This document shows, piece by piece, positions 9,172 to 16,800 of a stretch of 44,314 bases of DNA. This DNA is from Candidatus Alistipes stercoravium (GTDB lineage: Bacteria; Bacteroidota; Bacteroidia; Bacteroidales; Rikenellaceae), in the NCBI GenBank assembly GCA_019119615.1, contig DWWQ01000015.1, positions 1 to 44,314 on the forward strand, in the 5' to 3' direction. Position numbers and translations under genes: made by a program. The stretch's first letter is position 1. Each line of letters starts with the position of its first letter. Below the pieces are notes generated by a model. That model saw nothing but the letters and a program-made list of their open reading frames with translations. It made no database searches and had not been told where the DNA came from.

Positions 9172-9915
9172 ATGAATTTTACATTAAAGATATGGCGTCA
9201 AAAGGACGCTAAATCGAAGGGCGCATTCGAAACGTACAAGGTCGAGAACATTTCGGCCGACACCTCGTTCCTCGAGATGCTCGATATTCTGAACAACAAC
9301 CTCATCCACGAGGGCAAGGAGCCCGTGGCCTTCGACCACGACTGCCGCGAGGGTATCTGCGGCATGTGCTCGCTGCACATCGACGGCCACGCACACGGCC
9401 CGAGCCAGGGTGCCACGACCTGCCAGATCTACATGCGCAAATTCAAGGACGGCGCCACGATCACCATCGAACCGTGGCGTTCGGCTGCCTTCCCCGTCAT
9501 CAAGGACCTCGTGGTGAACCGCTCGGCATACGACCAGATCCTGCAGGCCGGAGGCTTCATCTCCGTACGCACGAACTCCGTGCCCGACGCAAACGCCATT
9601 CCCATCCCGAAGGCCGATGCCGACGAGTCGATGGATGCCGCCGCCTGCATCGGCTGCGGTGCCTGCGCCGCAACCTGCAAGAACGGTTCCGCCATGCTCT
9701 TCGTCGCAGCCCGCGTGTCGTCGCTCGCCAAGTTGCCCCAGGGCCGCGTGGAGGGTGCACGCCGCGCCAAGGCAATGGTTGCCAAGATGGACGAGCTGGG
9801 ATTCGGCAACTGCACCAACACGGGTGCCTGCCAGGCCGAGTGCCCCAAGCAGATCTCCATCGCGCATATCGCCCGTCTGAACCGCGAGTTCCTCTCGGCA
9901 AAGTTCGAGGACTAA
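9172..9915 (+). CDS. frdB: Fumarate reductase/succinate dehydrogenase iron-sulfur subunit
   Basis: This 247-residue subunit carries electrons between FAD and the membrane anchor. The [2Fe-2S] ligands are in [16 protein letters not shown] (Cys58, 63, 66) plus a later Cys near 83. The [4Fe-4S] motif is [14 protein letters not shown] (from residue 159), and the third cluster uses [15 protein letters not shown] (from 214). All expected cysteines are present. It ends the operon; a bidirectional terminator follows at 10034-10067. Confidence 0.97.
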   Translation: MNFTLKIWRQKDAKSKGAFETYKVENISADTSFLEMLDILNNNLIHEGKEPVAFDHDCREGICGMCSLHIDGHAHGPSQGATTCQIYMRKFKDGATITIEPWRSAAFPVIKDLVVNRSAYDQILQAGGFISVRTNSVPDANAIPIPKADADESMDAAACIGCGACAATCKNGSAMLFVAARVSSLAKLPQGRVEGARRAKAMVAKMDELGFGNCTNTGACQAECPKQISIAHIARLNREFLSAKFED

Positions 9916-10033
9916 ACGTCCATCCGATACTCCATGAAAACCGTCCCGGCCCGAAAGGTCGGGATCGTTTCTTTACGGGAAACAGACCCGATATGCACGA
10001 AACAGCCGCCCCGACAAAAAGAACCCGCACATA

Positions 10034-10067
10034 AAAATCCCGCATGTAAAAGAACATGCGGGATTTT
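10034..10067. terminator. Bidirectional terminator between frdB and DUF4252 gene
   Basis: AAAATCCCGCATGT (10034-10047) pairs perfectly with ACATGCGGGATTTT (10054-10067), leaving a 6-base loop. The A and T ends serve both strands, and the flanking genes converge here. Confidence 0.88.
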
Positions 10068-10082
10068 ACCATATCGGATTCT

Positions 10083-10574
10083 TTATTGTTTCGGACGGAT
10101 GGTAGAAAGGCGCGCGACCTGCTGCAGATCGAACTCTCCATAGATATTGACTACCACGGTCTCCTTCTCCCCGTAGGTCAGCATCAGCAACTCCGAATTG
10201 AAGGAATGGGGAGACTCACGCAGGTAAAACCGGGTAGCCTGCCCCGACTCGGACTCCGACATGACCAGCTGAAAATCGTAAAGCGGGTTCGTTGTGAGCG
10301 CCTCGACATCCTCCAGCAACCGGGCCCTGTCGCCCTCCTTCAATGCCACGATCCGGATATACTGGATGCCGTTCAACAGCTTGGCCAACTGTTCGTCGCC
10401 CTTTTCGGCGGCCTGGCGGCTCATCATCCGCATCATCTTGCGTTCGAGCTGCACGCTGGCATAGCCTTCGGTTTTCGAATATCGGTCGAAAAACGGCCAC
10501 GCCACACTCTGTGCCCGGGCCAGATACGGGATAAAAACCATCACCGCCAACAGAAATACGAGAATACGTTTCAT
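10083..10574 (-). CDS. DUF4252 domain-containing secreted protein
   Basis: This is a 163-residue protein with a cleavable signal peptide (MKRILVFLLAVMVFIPYLARAQ). The rest matches the DUF4252 pattern as I know it: a SVQLERKMMRMM helix, IQYIRIVALKEGD, then a strand-rich C-terminal half ending in NIYGEFDLQQVARLS. The molecular role of DUF4252 is not known. It is often found, as here, at the end of an operon begun by an ECF sigma factor, which suggests an envelope function. The gap to the barrel gene is 12 bp. Confidence 0.85.
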   Translation of the reverse strand: MKRILVFLLAVMVFIPYLARAQSVAWPFFDRYSKTEGYASVQLERKMMRMMSRQAAEKGDEQLAKLLNGIQYIRIVALKEGDRARLLEDVEALTTNPLYDFQLVMSESESGQATRFYLRESPHSFNSELLMLTYGEKETVVVNIYGEFDLQQVARLSTIRPKQ

Positions 10575-10586
10575 GGCTCACCTTAA

Positions 10587-11456
10587 TTAAAAACGGCAAA
10601 ACAGTCCGATCGACATCGGGCGGACCTTCGGGCCCGCATCGCTGGCGAATAGCGGCGTTACGCTGTAACGGACATAGACTCCGATGCGATAATAGGTAAC
10701 GGCACCGCCCACACTGAACCGGAAGGCATTGACCCCGGAAAGCGAACTCTTCACCTTGGGTTTCTTGTAGATGGAGTTGGCTCCCATCGTAAAGTCGAAA
10801 TATCCGGACAGCGACAGATCCAGATGGCGGGCAGCCTGATAAGAGAAGTTCAGCGGAATGCCCAGCGACGTGATGCGGAGTTTCGATTTGTCGGCCTTTT
10901 CCTCAAGAGGCTCTGGAGTGATCATGCCCTGCTCCCGGCGCAGCGTAATCGAATTGTCCGAAAGCCGGTAGTTATCGACCGTATATTGCAAACCGGTCGA
11001 GAAGCCGAACCGGCGCCGCTTTCCCAGTTCACAGTCCAGCCCGGCCAGGAGCGTGGAAAAGTGGAACGACTTGCCGGCGCGGATATCGAAAAAATCCTCC
11101 GTTCCGTCGGGATAGGCTCCGTAATCAACTCCTGTCAGGATATTGAGACCCGTCTCTCTGGCGCCGAGTAAAATCAAATTGACCCGGGAGCGGCGAATCA
11201 GCGAATCGCGTTGTTTGAGCCGCTCATCCGTAAGGCCGGAGAGCGTAATGCCGAACCCCGCCACTTCGAGGACCATACTGTTGTTGTCGCTGCCGCGCCG
11301 CATCGTTACCAGGTCGCTCTCCACCTCACCGATCGGCTCCCCGGCCTCGGCGGACGGCGACGGCGGGAGAAGGCGCAGCGAATCGCGCTGCTGCGCCGCG
11401 GCCGAAAGCAGGGAACATAACAGAAAAAATCCGGTAACAGCAAGTTTCTTGTACAT
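10587..11456 (-). CDS. Outer-membrane beta-barrel protein
   Basis: This is a 289-residue protein with a signal peptide (MYKKLAVTGFFLLCSLLSAAAQ). After a disordered stretch, about 100-289 contains alternating amphipathic strands rich in aromatic residues (FGFSTGLQYTVDNYRL, LDLSLSGYFDFTMGA, YYRIGVYVRYSV) and ends in a terminal phenylalanine (IGLFCRF), the classic signal for outer-membrane insertion. It is probably a small 8-strand barrel. No ligand motif is seen. It lies between the probable anti-sigma gene and the DUF4252 gene in one minus-strand operon. Confidence 0.8.
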   Translation of the reverse strand: MYKKLAVTGFFLLCSLLSAAAQQRDSLRLLPPSPSAEAGEPIGEVESDLVTMRRGSDNNSMVLEVAGFGITLSGLTDERLKQRDSLIRRSRVNLILLGARETGLNILTGVDYGAYPDGTEDFFDIRAGKSFHFSTLLAGLDCELGKRRRFGFSTGLQYTVDNYRLSDNSITLRREQGMITPEPLEEKADKSKLRITSLGIPLNFSYQAARHLDLSLSGYFDFTMGANSIYKKPKVKSSLSGVNAFRFSVGGAVTYYRIGVYVRYSVTPLFASDAGPKVRPMSIGLFCRF

Positions 11457-11467
11457 ATCCTGAAAAT

Positions 11468-11923
11468 TTAAAGGGTTTCCATCAGATCTTCCACCATCCG
11501 TTCGGACGACCCGAGCGTTGCAAAGGCGTCGAAATAGGCAGTCGCCTGCATAGCGACTTCCCGGTCGTAGACGGGCCGGCCGTCGATATAGCAGTAGGGT
11601 TCACGAAGCCATCCCGCACAAAGGAACACGCCGACGGCCACCACAGCAGCCGCAGCAACGCCCCACCACGGGCTGATGCGCCGCATCAGGGTCCGTACGG
11701 GTGCGGGGCGCAGGATCTGTCGTCCGGCAGCCGGTTCAGGCATCCGCTCCGCGGAGAGTGCCTCCAGCCCGCCGAACAGCAGGCGCACCTCGGCAGGAAG
11801 TTCGTCCACGGACTCCCCGTCATGAAGCAATCCGCGCAGTTCCGACTCCTCGGCCTCCGTGGCCCGCGCCTCGAAATAGCGCTCCAGGAGCTCATCGATC
11901 CGTTCTTTCCGTTCCTTTTTCAT
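11468..11923 (-). CDS. Small membrane protein, probable anti-sigma factor
   Basis: This is a 151-residue protein with a charged helical N-terminus (KKERKERIDELLERYFEARAT), a single transmembrane helix at about 86-106 (WWGVAAAAVVAVGVFLCAGW) and a short outer tail containing CYIDGRPVYDREVAMQAT. Its start lies inside the 3' end of the sigma gene (32-bp overlap), so the two are translationally coupled. Position and topology fit a membrane anti-sigma factor for the upstream ECF sigma. There is no recognisable zinc-binding anti-sigma motif, so the role is inference. Confidence 0.7.
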   Translation of the reverse strand: MKKERKERIDELLERYFEARATEAEESELRGLLHDGESVDELPAEVRLLFGGLEALSAERMPEPAAGRQILRPAPVRTLMRRISPWWGVAAAAVVAVGVFLCAGWLREPYCYIDGRPVYDREVAMQATAYFDAFATLGSSERMVEDLMETL

Positions 11924-12416
11924 GGTCGATCATCTTTTTCAATATCTCCCGCAATCCGCAGCGGGCCCGCGAAAGGAGAACCCGGACCTGAGCTTCGTCG
12001 CAACCGAGGATTCCGGCAACCTCCCGGGTCGGGAAGCCCTCGATATCCTTCAGATGGAGCGCCTCGCGCTGCCGCTCGGGAAGCCGCACCATTGCCCGGC
12101 GCACCAGTTCGCGGGCTTCCCAAGCATCGGCATCGTGCGTCGTTGCGCGTTCCGCGGTGGTGGCGACCGTCTCCCGGCGTCGCCGCACGGCCTCCCGCTG
12201 CCGCAGGCGGTCGATGCAACGGTTGCGCACGGAGGTCATCACGAACGATACCGCATCGCGCCGTACCGTCAGCCGGTCACGGTCGCGCCAGAAATGCTCC
12301 AGCAGATCGTGAACGACATCCTCCGCCTCCTCTGCACGGAGCAGCAGGCTCTGTGCATAGCGGAACATCCGATCACGAAGCGGTACGATATCCCGGTCGA
12401 ACTCCAATTTCTCCAT
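11892..12416 (-). CDS. ECF-type RNA polymerase sigma-70 factor
   Basis: This 174-residue protein has only the two sigma domains of the ECF group. Region 2 is at about 10-75 (DRMFRYAQSLLLRAEEAEDVV, FVMTSVRNRCIDRLRQRE). Region 4 is at about 105-160, with the helix-turn-helix LKDIEGFPTREVAGILGCDE and VRVLLSRAR. It begins a four-gene minus-strand operon with a putative anti-sigma, an outer-membrane barrel and a DUF4252 protein, so it probably controls an envelope response and its own operon. A terminator at 12479-12512 separates it from the aldolase gene upstream. Confidence 0.93.
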   Translation of the reverse strand: MEKLEFDRDIVPLRDRMFRYAQSLLLRAEEAEDVVHDLLEHFWRDRDRLTVRRDAVSFVMTSVRNRCIDRLRQREAVRRRRETVATTAERATTHDADAWEARELVRRAMVRLPERQREALHLKDIEGFPTREVAGILGCDEAQVRVLLSRARCGLREILKKMIDHEKGTERTDR

Positions 12417-12469
12417 TTACCCGTAAGACGAAACAAAACTCCGGAACGCAACACCAGCCCCGATTTTTT

Positions 12470-12512
12470 CCACAAAAAGCGGGCGGAACCCCTTTAGATC
12501 GGTTCCGCCCGC
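12470..12512 (-). terminator. Terminator of the transaldolase-like gene
   Basis: GCGGGCGGAACC (12479-12490) pairs perfectly with GGTTCCGCCCGC (12501-12512) over a 10-base loop. On the minus strand the stem is followed by TTTTTGTGG. It isolates the aldolase gene from the sigma operon. Confidence 0.85.
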
Positions 12513-12526
12513 ACACCCGGCTCCGG

Positions 12527-13183
12527 TCAGCCGTTCACCCGCGCATGGTCGGCAAGGAACTGTGCCAGGCCGCTCTCCGTCAGCGGATGTTTGAGCAGAC
12601 CCTTGATCGCGGCCAGCGGGCAGGTCGCCACGTCGGCCCCGGCATCGAGGCACTGGATGATATGGCGCGTGTGGCGGATCGAGGCGGCCAGCACCTGCGT
12701 CTTGAAGCCGTAGGTCCGATAGACGCGGACGATATGGGCCACCAGTTCCACGCCATCCTCCGAGATGTCGTCCAGACGCCCCACGAACGGTGACACATAA
12801 GTCGCCCCCGCCTTGGCGGCCAGCAGGGCCTGCCCCACGGAGAAGACCAGCGTGCAGTTCGTACGGATCCCCCGGTCGGCAAAATAGCGCACGGCGCGGA
12901 TTCCCTCGGCCGTACACGGAAGTTTCACGACGATATGCGGGTCGAGCGCCGCCAGCGACTCCCCTTCTCGCACCATCCCCTCGAAGTCCGTGGCGATCAC
13001 TTCGGCACTCACGTCGCCCTGCACGATCCGGCAGATCTCCACATAGTGGCGCCGGCAGGCCTCCTCGCCCCGGATATTCTCCCGGGCCATCAACGACGGA
13101 TTGGTCGTAACACCGTCGAGCACGCCCATCGCATGAGCTTCGCGAATCTGGTCGAGATTCGCCGTATCGACAAAGAATTTCAT
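12527..13183 (-). CDS. fsa: Fructose-6-phosphate aldolase / small transaldolase
   Basis: This 218-residue TIM barrel belongs to the short transaldolase group (TalC/FSA). It starts MKFFVDTANLDQIREAHAMG and has the family motif GVTTNPSLMARE. The Schiff-base lysine is Lys87 in IVVKLPCTAEG, matching Lys85 of the E. coli enzyme. NCTLVFSVGQALLAAKAGA and SPFVGRLDDIS are also typical. Members act either as transaldolase in the pentose phosphate pathway or as fructose-6-phosphate aldolase; sequence alone does not decide, and transaldolase is common in gut Bacteroidota. It is monocistronic, with a variant box TACCTTTA on the minus strand at 13215-13222. Confidence 0.92.
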   Translation of the reverse strand: MKFFVDTANLDQIREAHAMGVLDGVTTNPSLMARENIRGEEACRRHYVEICRIVQGDVSAEVIATDFEGMVREGESLAALDPHIVVKLPCTAEGIRAVRYFADRGIRTNCTLVFSVGQALLAAKAGATYVSPFVGRLDDISEDGVELVAHIVRVYRTYGFKTQVLAASIRHTRHIIQCLDAGADVATCPLAAIKGLLKHPLTESGLAQFLADHARVNG

Positions 13184-13323
13184 GATAGCAGGTAGGTTTT
13201 AAGGTTTGATATCTTAAAGGTACGAAAAATTCCGTTCCGCCGTACCGAAAACCGGCCGAAATCCCCAAAAACACCTGCCGAATCGGAAAAAGAGAAATAT
13301 TTTCAAAAAAATTAGTACTTTGT

Positions 13324-13355
13324 ATTGCATAATACTGAAATTAGTTTTATATTTG
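13324..13355 (+). promoter_or_regulatory. Promoter of the PspC/PadR operon
   Basis: ATTG (13324-13327), 20 bp and TATATTTG (13348-13355) match the Bacteroidota promoter. The transcript would begin about 50 bases before the first PspC gene, supporting the ATG at 13413 over longer readings. Confidence 0.6.
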
Positions 13356-13412
13356 CATTGTAAAAATAGCCAAACACGCAAGGTTCCAACCGGCGACAAT
13401 ACTTTTGTTACT

Positions 13413-13952
13413 ATGAAAGAGACTGTTACCCTGAACATCGGCTCCGAGGCCTTCACACTCGACAAGGATGCCAGCCGGCTCCTCCGCAGTTATCTGAACG
13501 ATATCCGGAGCCGTTTGCCGGAGGACGAGGCGGAAACGATCGACGACATCGAGGTCCGCATTGCCGAGATCTTCCGCGATCGCATCACCTCCCCCATGCG
13601 GGTCATCACGATCGAGACCGTACGCGCGACGATGAAGCAGCTGGGAGCCCCTTCGGATTTCGGAGAGCGGCGCGACGGAGCCGCGGACGATGGCCCCGCT
13701 GCCGATACGGACCCGGCCGAAACGCCGCAACCCGCACCGCGGAAACTCTACCGCTCGCGCCGCGAACGCTCGATAGCCGGCGTCTGCGGAGGCCTGGCCG
13801 CCTACTTCGACGCCGACCCGACGATGATCCGCCTGTTCATGCTGCTGATGATCCTCTTCGGCGGCCTCTCGCTCTGGGCCTACTTCATCCTCTGGATCGT
13901 CATTCCCGAGGAACCCATGCAGAAATTTTCCTTCAACGACAAAAAACGATAG
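13413..13952 (+). CDS. PspC domain membrane protein
   Basis: This is a 179-residue protein. Residues 1-85 form a helical domain (DASRLLRSYLNDIRSRL, DDIEVRIAEIFRDRI, VRATMKQLGAPSDFGER) that recurs at the start of the gene at 15364. After an acidic linker comes a PspC domain (about 117-170): KLYRSRRERSIAGVCGGLAA, DPTMIRLFMLLMILFGG and a second hydrophobic stretch. The ATG at 13413 is chosen because it fits the family N-terminus and the mapped promoter; an upstream in-frame ATG at 13320 would overlap the promoter. PspC proteins sense or buffer membrane stress. It is the first gene of a five-gene operon. Confidence 0.88.
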   Translation: MKETVTLNIGSEAFTLDKDASRLLRSYLNDIRSRLPEDEAETIDDIEVRIAEIFRDRITSPMRVITIETVRATMKQLGAPSDFGERRDGAADDGPAADTDPAETPQPAPRKLYRSRRERSIAGVCGGLAAYFDADPTMIRLFMLLMILFGGLSLWAYFILWIVIPEEPMQKFSFNDKKR

Positions 13953-13955
13953 ACT

Positions 13956-14168
13956 ATGGCAACGAACGACAACAGACGGTTATACCGCTCGCAGGACCGC
14001 ATCATCGCCGGCGTATGCGCCGGACTGGCCGATTTCTTCGGGCTCGACGTGTCGCTGGTCCGCATCGCCACCCTGGTATTGATTCTCTTCGGCGGCCTCT
14101 CGCTCTGGGCCTACATCATCCTCTGGTTGATCGTGCCCAAGGCCCCGAAACAGCTAAAATCCGAATGA
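13956..14168 (+). CDS. Minimal PspC domain protein
   Basis: This 70-residue protein consists of almost nothing but a PspC domain: RLYRSQDRIIAGVCAGLADF, a short DVSLVRIATLVLILFGG helix and a second helix ending in IVPKAPKQ. It shares a 30-base identical stretch with the preceding gene (13854-13883 and 14085-14114), so the two domains arose by duplication or were recently converted. It starts 3 bp after the first PspC gene and ends 1 bp before the PadR gene. Confidence 0.9.
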   Translation: MATNDNRRLYRSQDRIIAGVCAGLADFFGLDVSLVRIATLVLILFGGLSLWAYIILWLIVPKAPKQLKSE

Positions 14169-14169
14169 T

Positions 14170-14511
14170 ATGGCCGAAGACAACGTAAAAGCGCAGATGC
14201 GCAAGGGAATTCTGGAGTACTGCATCCTCGCCATACTCTCGCGCGAGGATTCCTACGCTCCGAAGATCATCGCCGAACTCAAGGCGGCCGAGATGATCGT
14301 AGTCGAGGGTACACTCTACCCGATCCTCACCCGGCAGAAAAACGCCGGCCTGCTCACCTACCGCTGGGAAGAGTCTCCGCAGGGACCGCCCCGCAAATAC
14401 TACTCGCTCACGGAGAAGGGACGCGAATATCTCCGCACGCTCGATGATGCGTGGGACGAACTCGTCGGACAGATCCGCGTGATCCGCTACGGAAAGGAAG
14501 AAGAAGCATAA
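14170..14511 (+). CDS. PadR family transcriptional regulator
   Basis: This 113-residue winged-helix protein has the PadR core: KGILEYCILAILSREDSYAP, IIAELKAAEMIVVEGTLYPI (recognition helix), then the wing RWEESPQGPPRKYYSLTEKG. Such proteins usually repress a promoter until a ligand or stress signal arrives. Lying inside the PspC operon, it most likely controls that operon from the promoter at 13324-13355. The C-terminal dimer helix is short, as in PadR subfamily 2. Confidence 0.92.
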   Translation: MAEDNVKAQMRKGILEYCILAILSREDSYAPKIIAELKAAEMIVVEGTLYPILTRQKNAGLLTYRWEESPQGPPRKYYSLTEKGREYLRTLDDAWDELVGQIRVIRYGKEEEA

Positions 14512-14537
14512 CGAAACCCGTCAAAATTTCCCATAAA

Positions 14538-15350
14538 ATGAAAAAGATTCTTTTGATACTGGTCATCATCGGGCTCATGGCGGCATCGGCCGTCCTGGCC
14601 GGGTGCACGAGCTGCGTACACAACCTGAAATGCCTCGACGAATCGGACTACTCCGGAGGCGGACAGATCGAGCGGACGTTCCCCGCTCCCGATTTCCGGG
14701 CTGTCCATGCCGCACGCGCCGTGGAGGTCTTCATCACCGCGGACTCCACACCGCAGATCTGCATCGAGGCTCCCGAGAAGCTCATGCCCCATGTCATTGT
14801 CCGGGAACAAAACGGCATCCTGCAGATCTCGATCGACAAAAAGGTGAAGCGAATCTCGAATGCGGCAGTCAAGGTATATGTCCCCGCAAACGGCAAGATC
14901 CGATCGCTCCGGGCCTCAAGCGCCGCGAAGATCATCTGCCGGACGGCTCTCGGCGCAGAGATCTTCTCGATCGACGCCTCAAGTGCCGCGCAGATCGAAG
15001 CAGCCGTCAATACGGAGGTCTGCGAAATCGACGCCTCGAGTGCCGCAAAGATCAAGGCAGCCATCAAGACCGGAGAGTGCACGGTCGATGTTTCGAGTGC
15101 CGCAAAGGTCGTCCTTTCGGGCGCGGCGAACAAATGCACGGCAGAAATAAGCTCTGCAGCCAAATTCAGCGCTCCGGAATTCCAGGTAGCCCGCTACGCC
15201 ATCGACGCATCGAGCGGCTCCGGCGCCTCGATCCACTGCACCGAAGAACTCCGTGCCGAAGCCTCCAGCGGCTCGTCCATCGAGTACAAGGGAGACTGCT
15301 CCACCGATTTGAGCCGCTCGAGCGGCGGCAGCATCCGTCAAACCCGTTAA
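14538..15350 (+). CDS. DUF2807 (GIN domain) lipoprotein with repeated beta rungs
   Basis: This is a 270-residue protein with a lipoprotein signal (VLAGCTSCVH). The start at 14538 leaves a clean signal peptide. It has the DUF2807 pattern: FPAPDFRAVHAARAVEVFIT, then LMPHVIVREQNGILQISID, then a run of rungs each beginning with SSAAKI or a variant. The rungs recur every 18-21 residues from about residue 125 to 255 (ASSAAKI, ASSAAQI, ASSAAKI, VSSAAKV, ISSAAKF, ASSGSGA, ASSGSSI). Such repeats form an open parallel beta-helix. It is probably exposed at the periplasm or cell surface; the function is unknown. DUF2807 with PspC and PadR genes is a recurring Bacteroidota set. Confidence 0.88.
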   Translation: MKKILLILVIIGLMAASAVLAGCTSCVHNLKCLDESDYSGGGQIERTFPAPDFRAVHAARAVEVFITADSTPQICIEAPEKLMPHVIVREQNGILQISIDKKVKRISNAAVKVYVPANGKIRSLRASSAAKIICRTALGAEIFSIDASSAAQIEAAVNTEVCEIDASSAAKIKAAIKTGECTVDVSSAAKVVLSGAANKCTAEISSAAKFSAPEFQVARYAIDASSGSGASIHCTEELRAEASSGSSIEYKGDCSTDLSRSSGGSIRQTR

Positions 15351-15363
15351 TTGAGCAAACACC

Positions 15364-16677
15364 ATGAAAGAGGTTAAGAAATGCAGCATTTCGGGCGTGG
15401 CCTTCACGCTGGATGCCGACGCCTACGAAGCGCTCGAAGCCTATCTCGAAAGCCTGAAACGCACCTACGGCAACTCGGCCGACGGCACGGAGATCGTCGC
15501 CGACATCGAGGCCCGCATCGCCGAACTGATCCTCTCGACGCAGGACAACACGCGCATCGTCGAGAAGCCGCTCATCCTGAACATCATCCGGCAAATGGGA
15601 TCCGCCGAGGACATCTCCGACGCGACGGATGCCGACCTGCACAACGATACGCCGCGCATTCCGCGCCGCCTCTACCGCGACACGGAGAATGCCAAGCTCG
15701 GCGGCGTCTGCGCCGGCATCGGCAAGTACTTCGACATCGACCCCGTTTGGGTGCGCATGGCGCTCTTCCTGCCCCTGCTGCTCTCCTGCTTCGGATGGAT
15801 TCCCTTCCTGCACTGGGCCAGCCCGATGTTCGGCAATCTGTTCGGCGTCTTCCTGATCTGCTACTTCATCATGTGGTTCGCCGTACCGGCCGCACGCACG
15901 GCCCGGCAGAAACTCGAGATGAACGGCGAGAAAATCACCGCCCAGTCCATCGGCGAAACGACAACGGCCGCTGCCAACAACGACCCCGACGCCAAGGCCA
16001 AGCCGATCGTGGCCGAAGCCGTCTCGATCTTCGGAAAAGTCGTGCTCATTCTGCTCAAGCTCTTTGCCGGGCTGATCGTCTTCGGCCTGATCATGCTCGC
16101 CTGCGCCCTGATCATCGGACTGATCGCCATCCTGATCGGAGGTCCCGAAACGCTCAACATGGATTGGGATCTCTCGCTCTGGGTACCCATTCTGGGCGTT
16201 TTCGTCGGCCTGATACCGACCATCCTGCTGATCTATGTGCTGATGTGCCTGATCGCCTCGCGCAAGCCCGGAGGAAAGGTCGTGCTGGCTATCTTCCTCG
16301 TATGGATCGCCACGATCATCGCCTGCGCGACGGTAGCCATCAAGGAGAATGTCGGCGAACGGATCAAAGAGCAGCACAGCGTACTCAAGGATGTCCTGCA
16401 CCGCGAAATCACGATCGACGACAACACCACGACCCTCGAACAGCTGCTCGAAGAGTACGACGACGAAAGCATCGTGAGCGAAGGCCGCAACTCGGTGCAC
16501 ATCACCGTACCTTCACAGGCTCTCGACATCACCGTCGATAAGAACGAGGGCGCCATGCAGATCACCTCCGACGGCAAGAAGGTCTTCTCGCTCCGGGCCC
16601 AGGCCAACGAACAGGGCGACTCGGCGCGCATCACGCTCGAAGCCGCGGCGCCGGAATCGGACGACAGCGCACAATAG
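15364..16677 (+). CDS. Large PspC domain multi-pass membrane protein
   Basis: This is a 437-residue protein. Residues 1-90 repeat the helical domain of the gene at 13413 (FTLDADAYEALEAYLESLKR, DIEARIAELILS, IIRQMGSAEDISDAT). A PspC domain follows at about 100-180 (RRLYRDTENAKLGGVCAGIG). Four or more further membrane helices lie at about 220-330, and an extracytoplasmic C-terminal region of about 100 residues ends the protein (LEQLLEEYDDESIVSEG, VHITVPSQALDITVDK). It ends the operon 35 bp before a strong terminator. It probably works with the DUF2807 protein at the inner membrane; the signal is unknown. Confidence 0.88.
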   Translation: MKEVKKCSISGVAFTLDADAYEALEAYLESLKRTYGNSADGTEIVADIEARIAELILSTQDNTRIVEKPLILNIIRQMGSAEDISDATDADLHNDTPRIPRRLYRDTENAKLGGVCAGIGKYFDIDPVWVRMALFLPLLLSCFGWIPFLHWASPMFGNLFGVFLICYFIMWFAVPAARTARQKLEMNGEKITAQSIGETTTAAANNDPDAKAKPIVAEAVSIFGKVVLILLKLFAGLIVFGLIMLACALIIGLIAILIGGPETLNMDWDLSLWVPILGVFVGLIPTILLIYVLMCLIASRKPGGKVVLAIFLVWIATIIACATVAIKENVGERIKEQHSVLKDVLHREITIDDNTTTLEQLLEEYDDESIVSEGRNSVHITVPSQALDITVDKNEGAMQITSDGKKVFSLRAQANEQGDSARITLEAAAPESDDSAQ

Positions 16678-16711
16678 CACGATAACACGCACGGATTGAT
16701 CTGCAACGTTT

Positions 16712-16746
16712 GCGGACGGCATTCGGATGCCGTCCGTATTTTTTTG
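16712..16746 (+). terminator. Terminator of the PspC operon
   Basis: CGGACGGCAT (16713-16722) pairs perfectly with ATGCCGTCCG (16727-16736) around TCGG, followed by TATTTTTTTG. The last bases of the T-run are the -33 box of the pfkA promoter. Confidence 0.92.
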
Positions 16747-16773
16747 AGAAAGCCGAAAAAATGCCTATCTTTG
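16743..16773 (+). promoter_or_regulatory. Promoter of pfkA
   Basis: TTTG (16743-16746), 19 bp and TATCTTTG (16766-16773) match the Bacteroidota consensus exactly, 27 bp before the pfkA ATG. The -33 box is shared with the T-run of the preceding terminator, a compact arrangement. Confidence 0.8.
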
Positions 16774-16800
16774 GGCGGTTTTGTTTTAACATATGAGAGT

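Noticed and set aside
16696..16800. N-terminal extension of pfkA
   Set aside because: It would pass through a terminator and the pfkA promoter; PfkA proteins start at the [12 protein letters not shown] segment.
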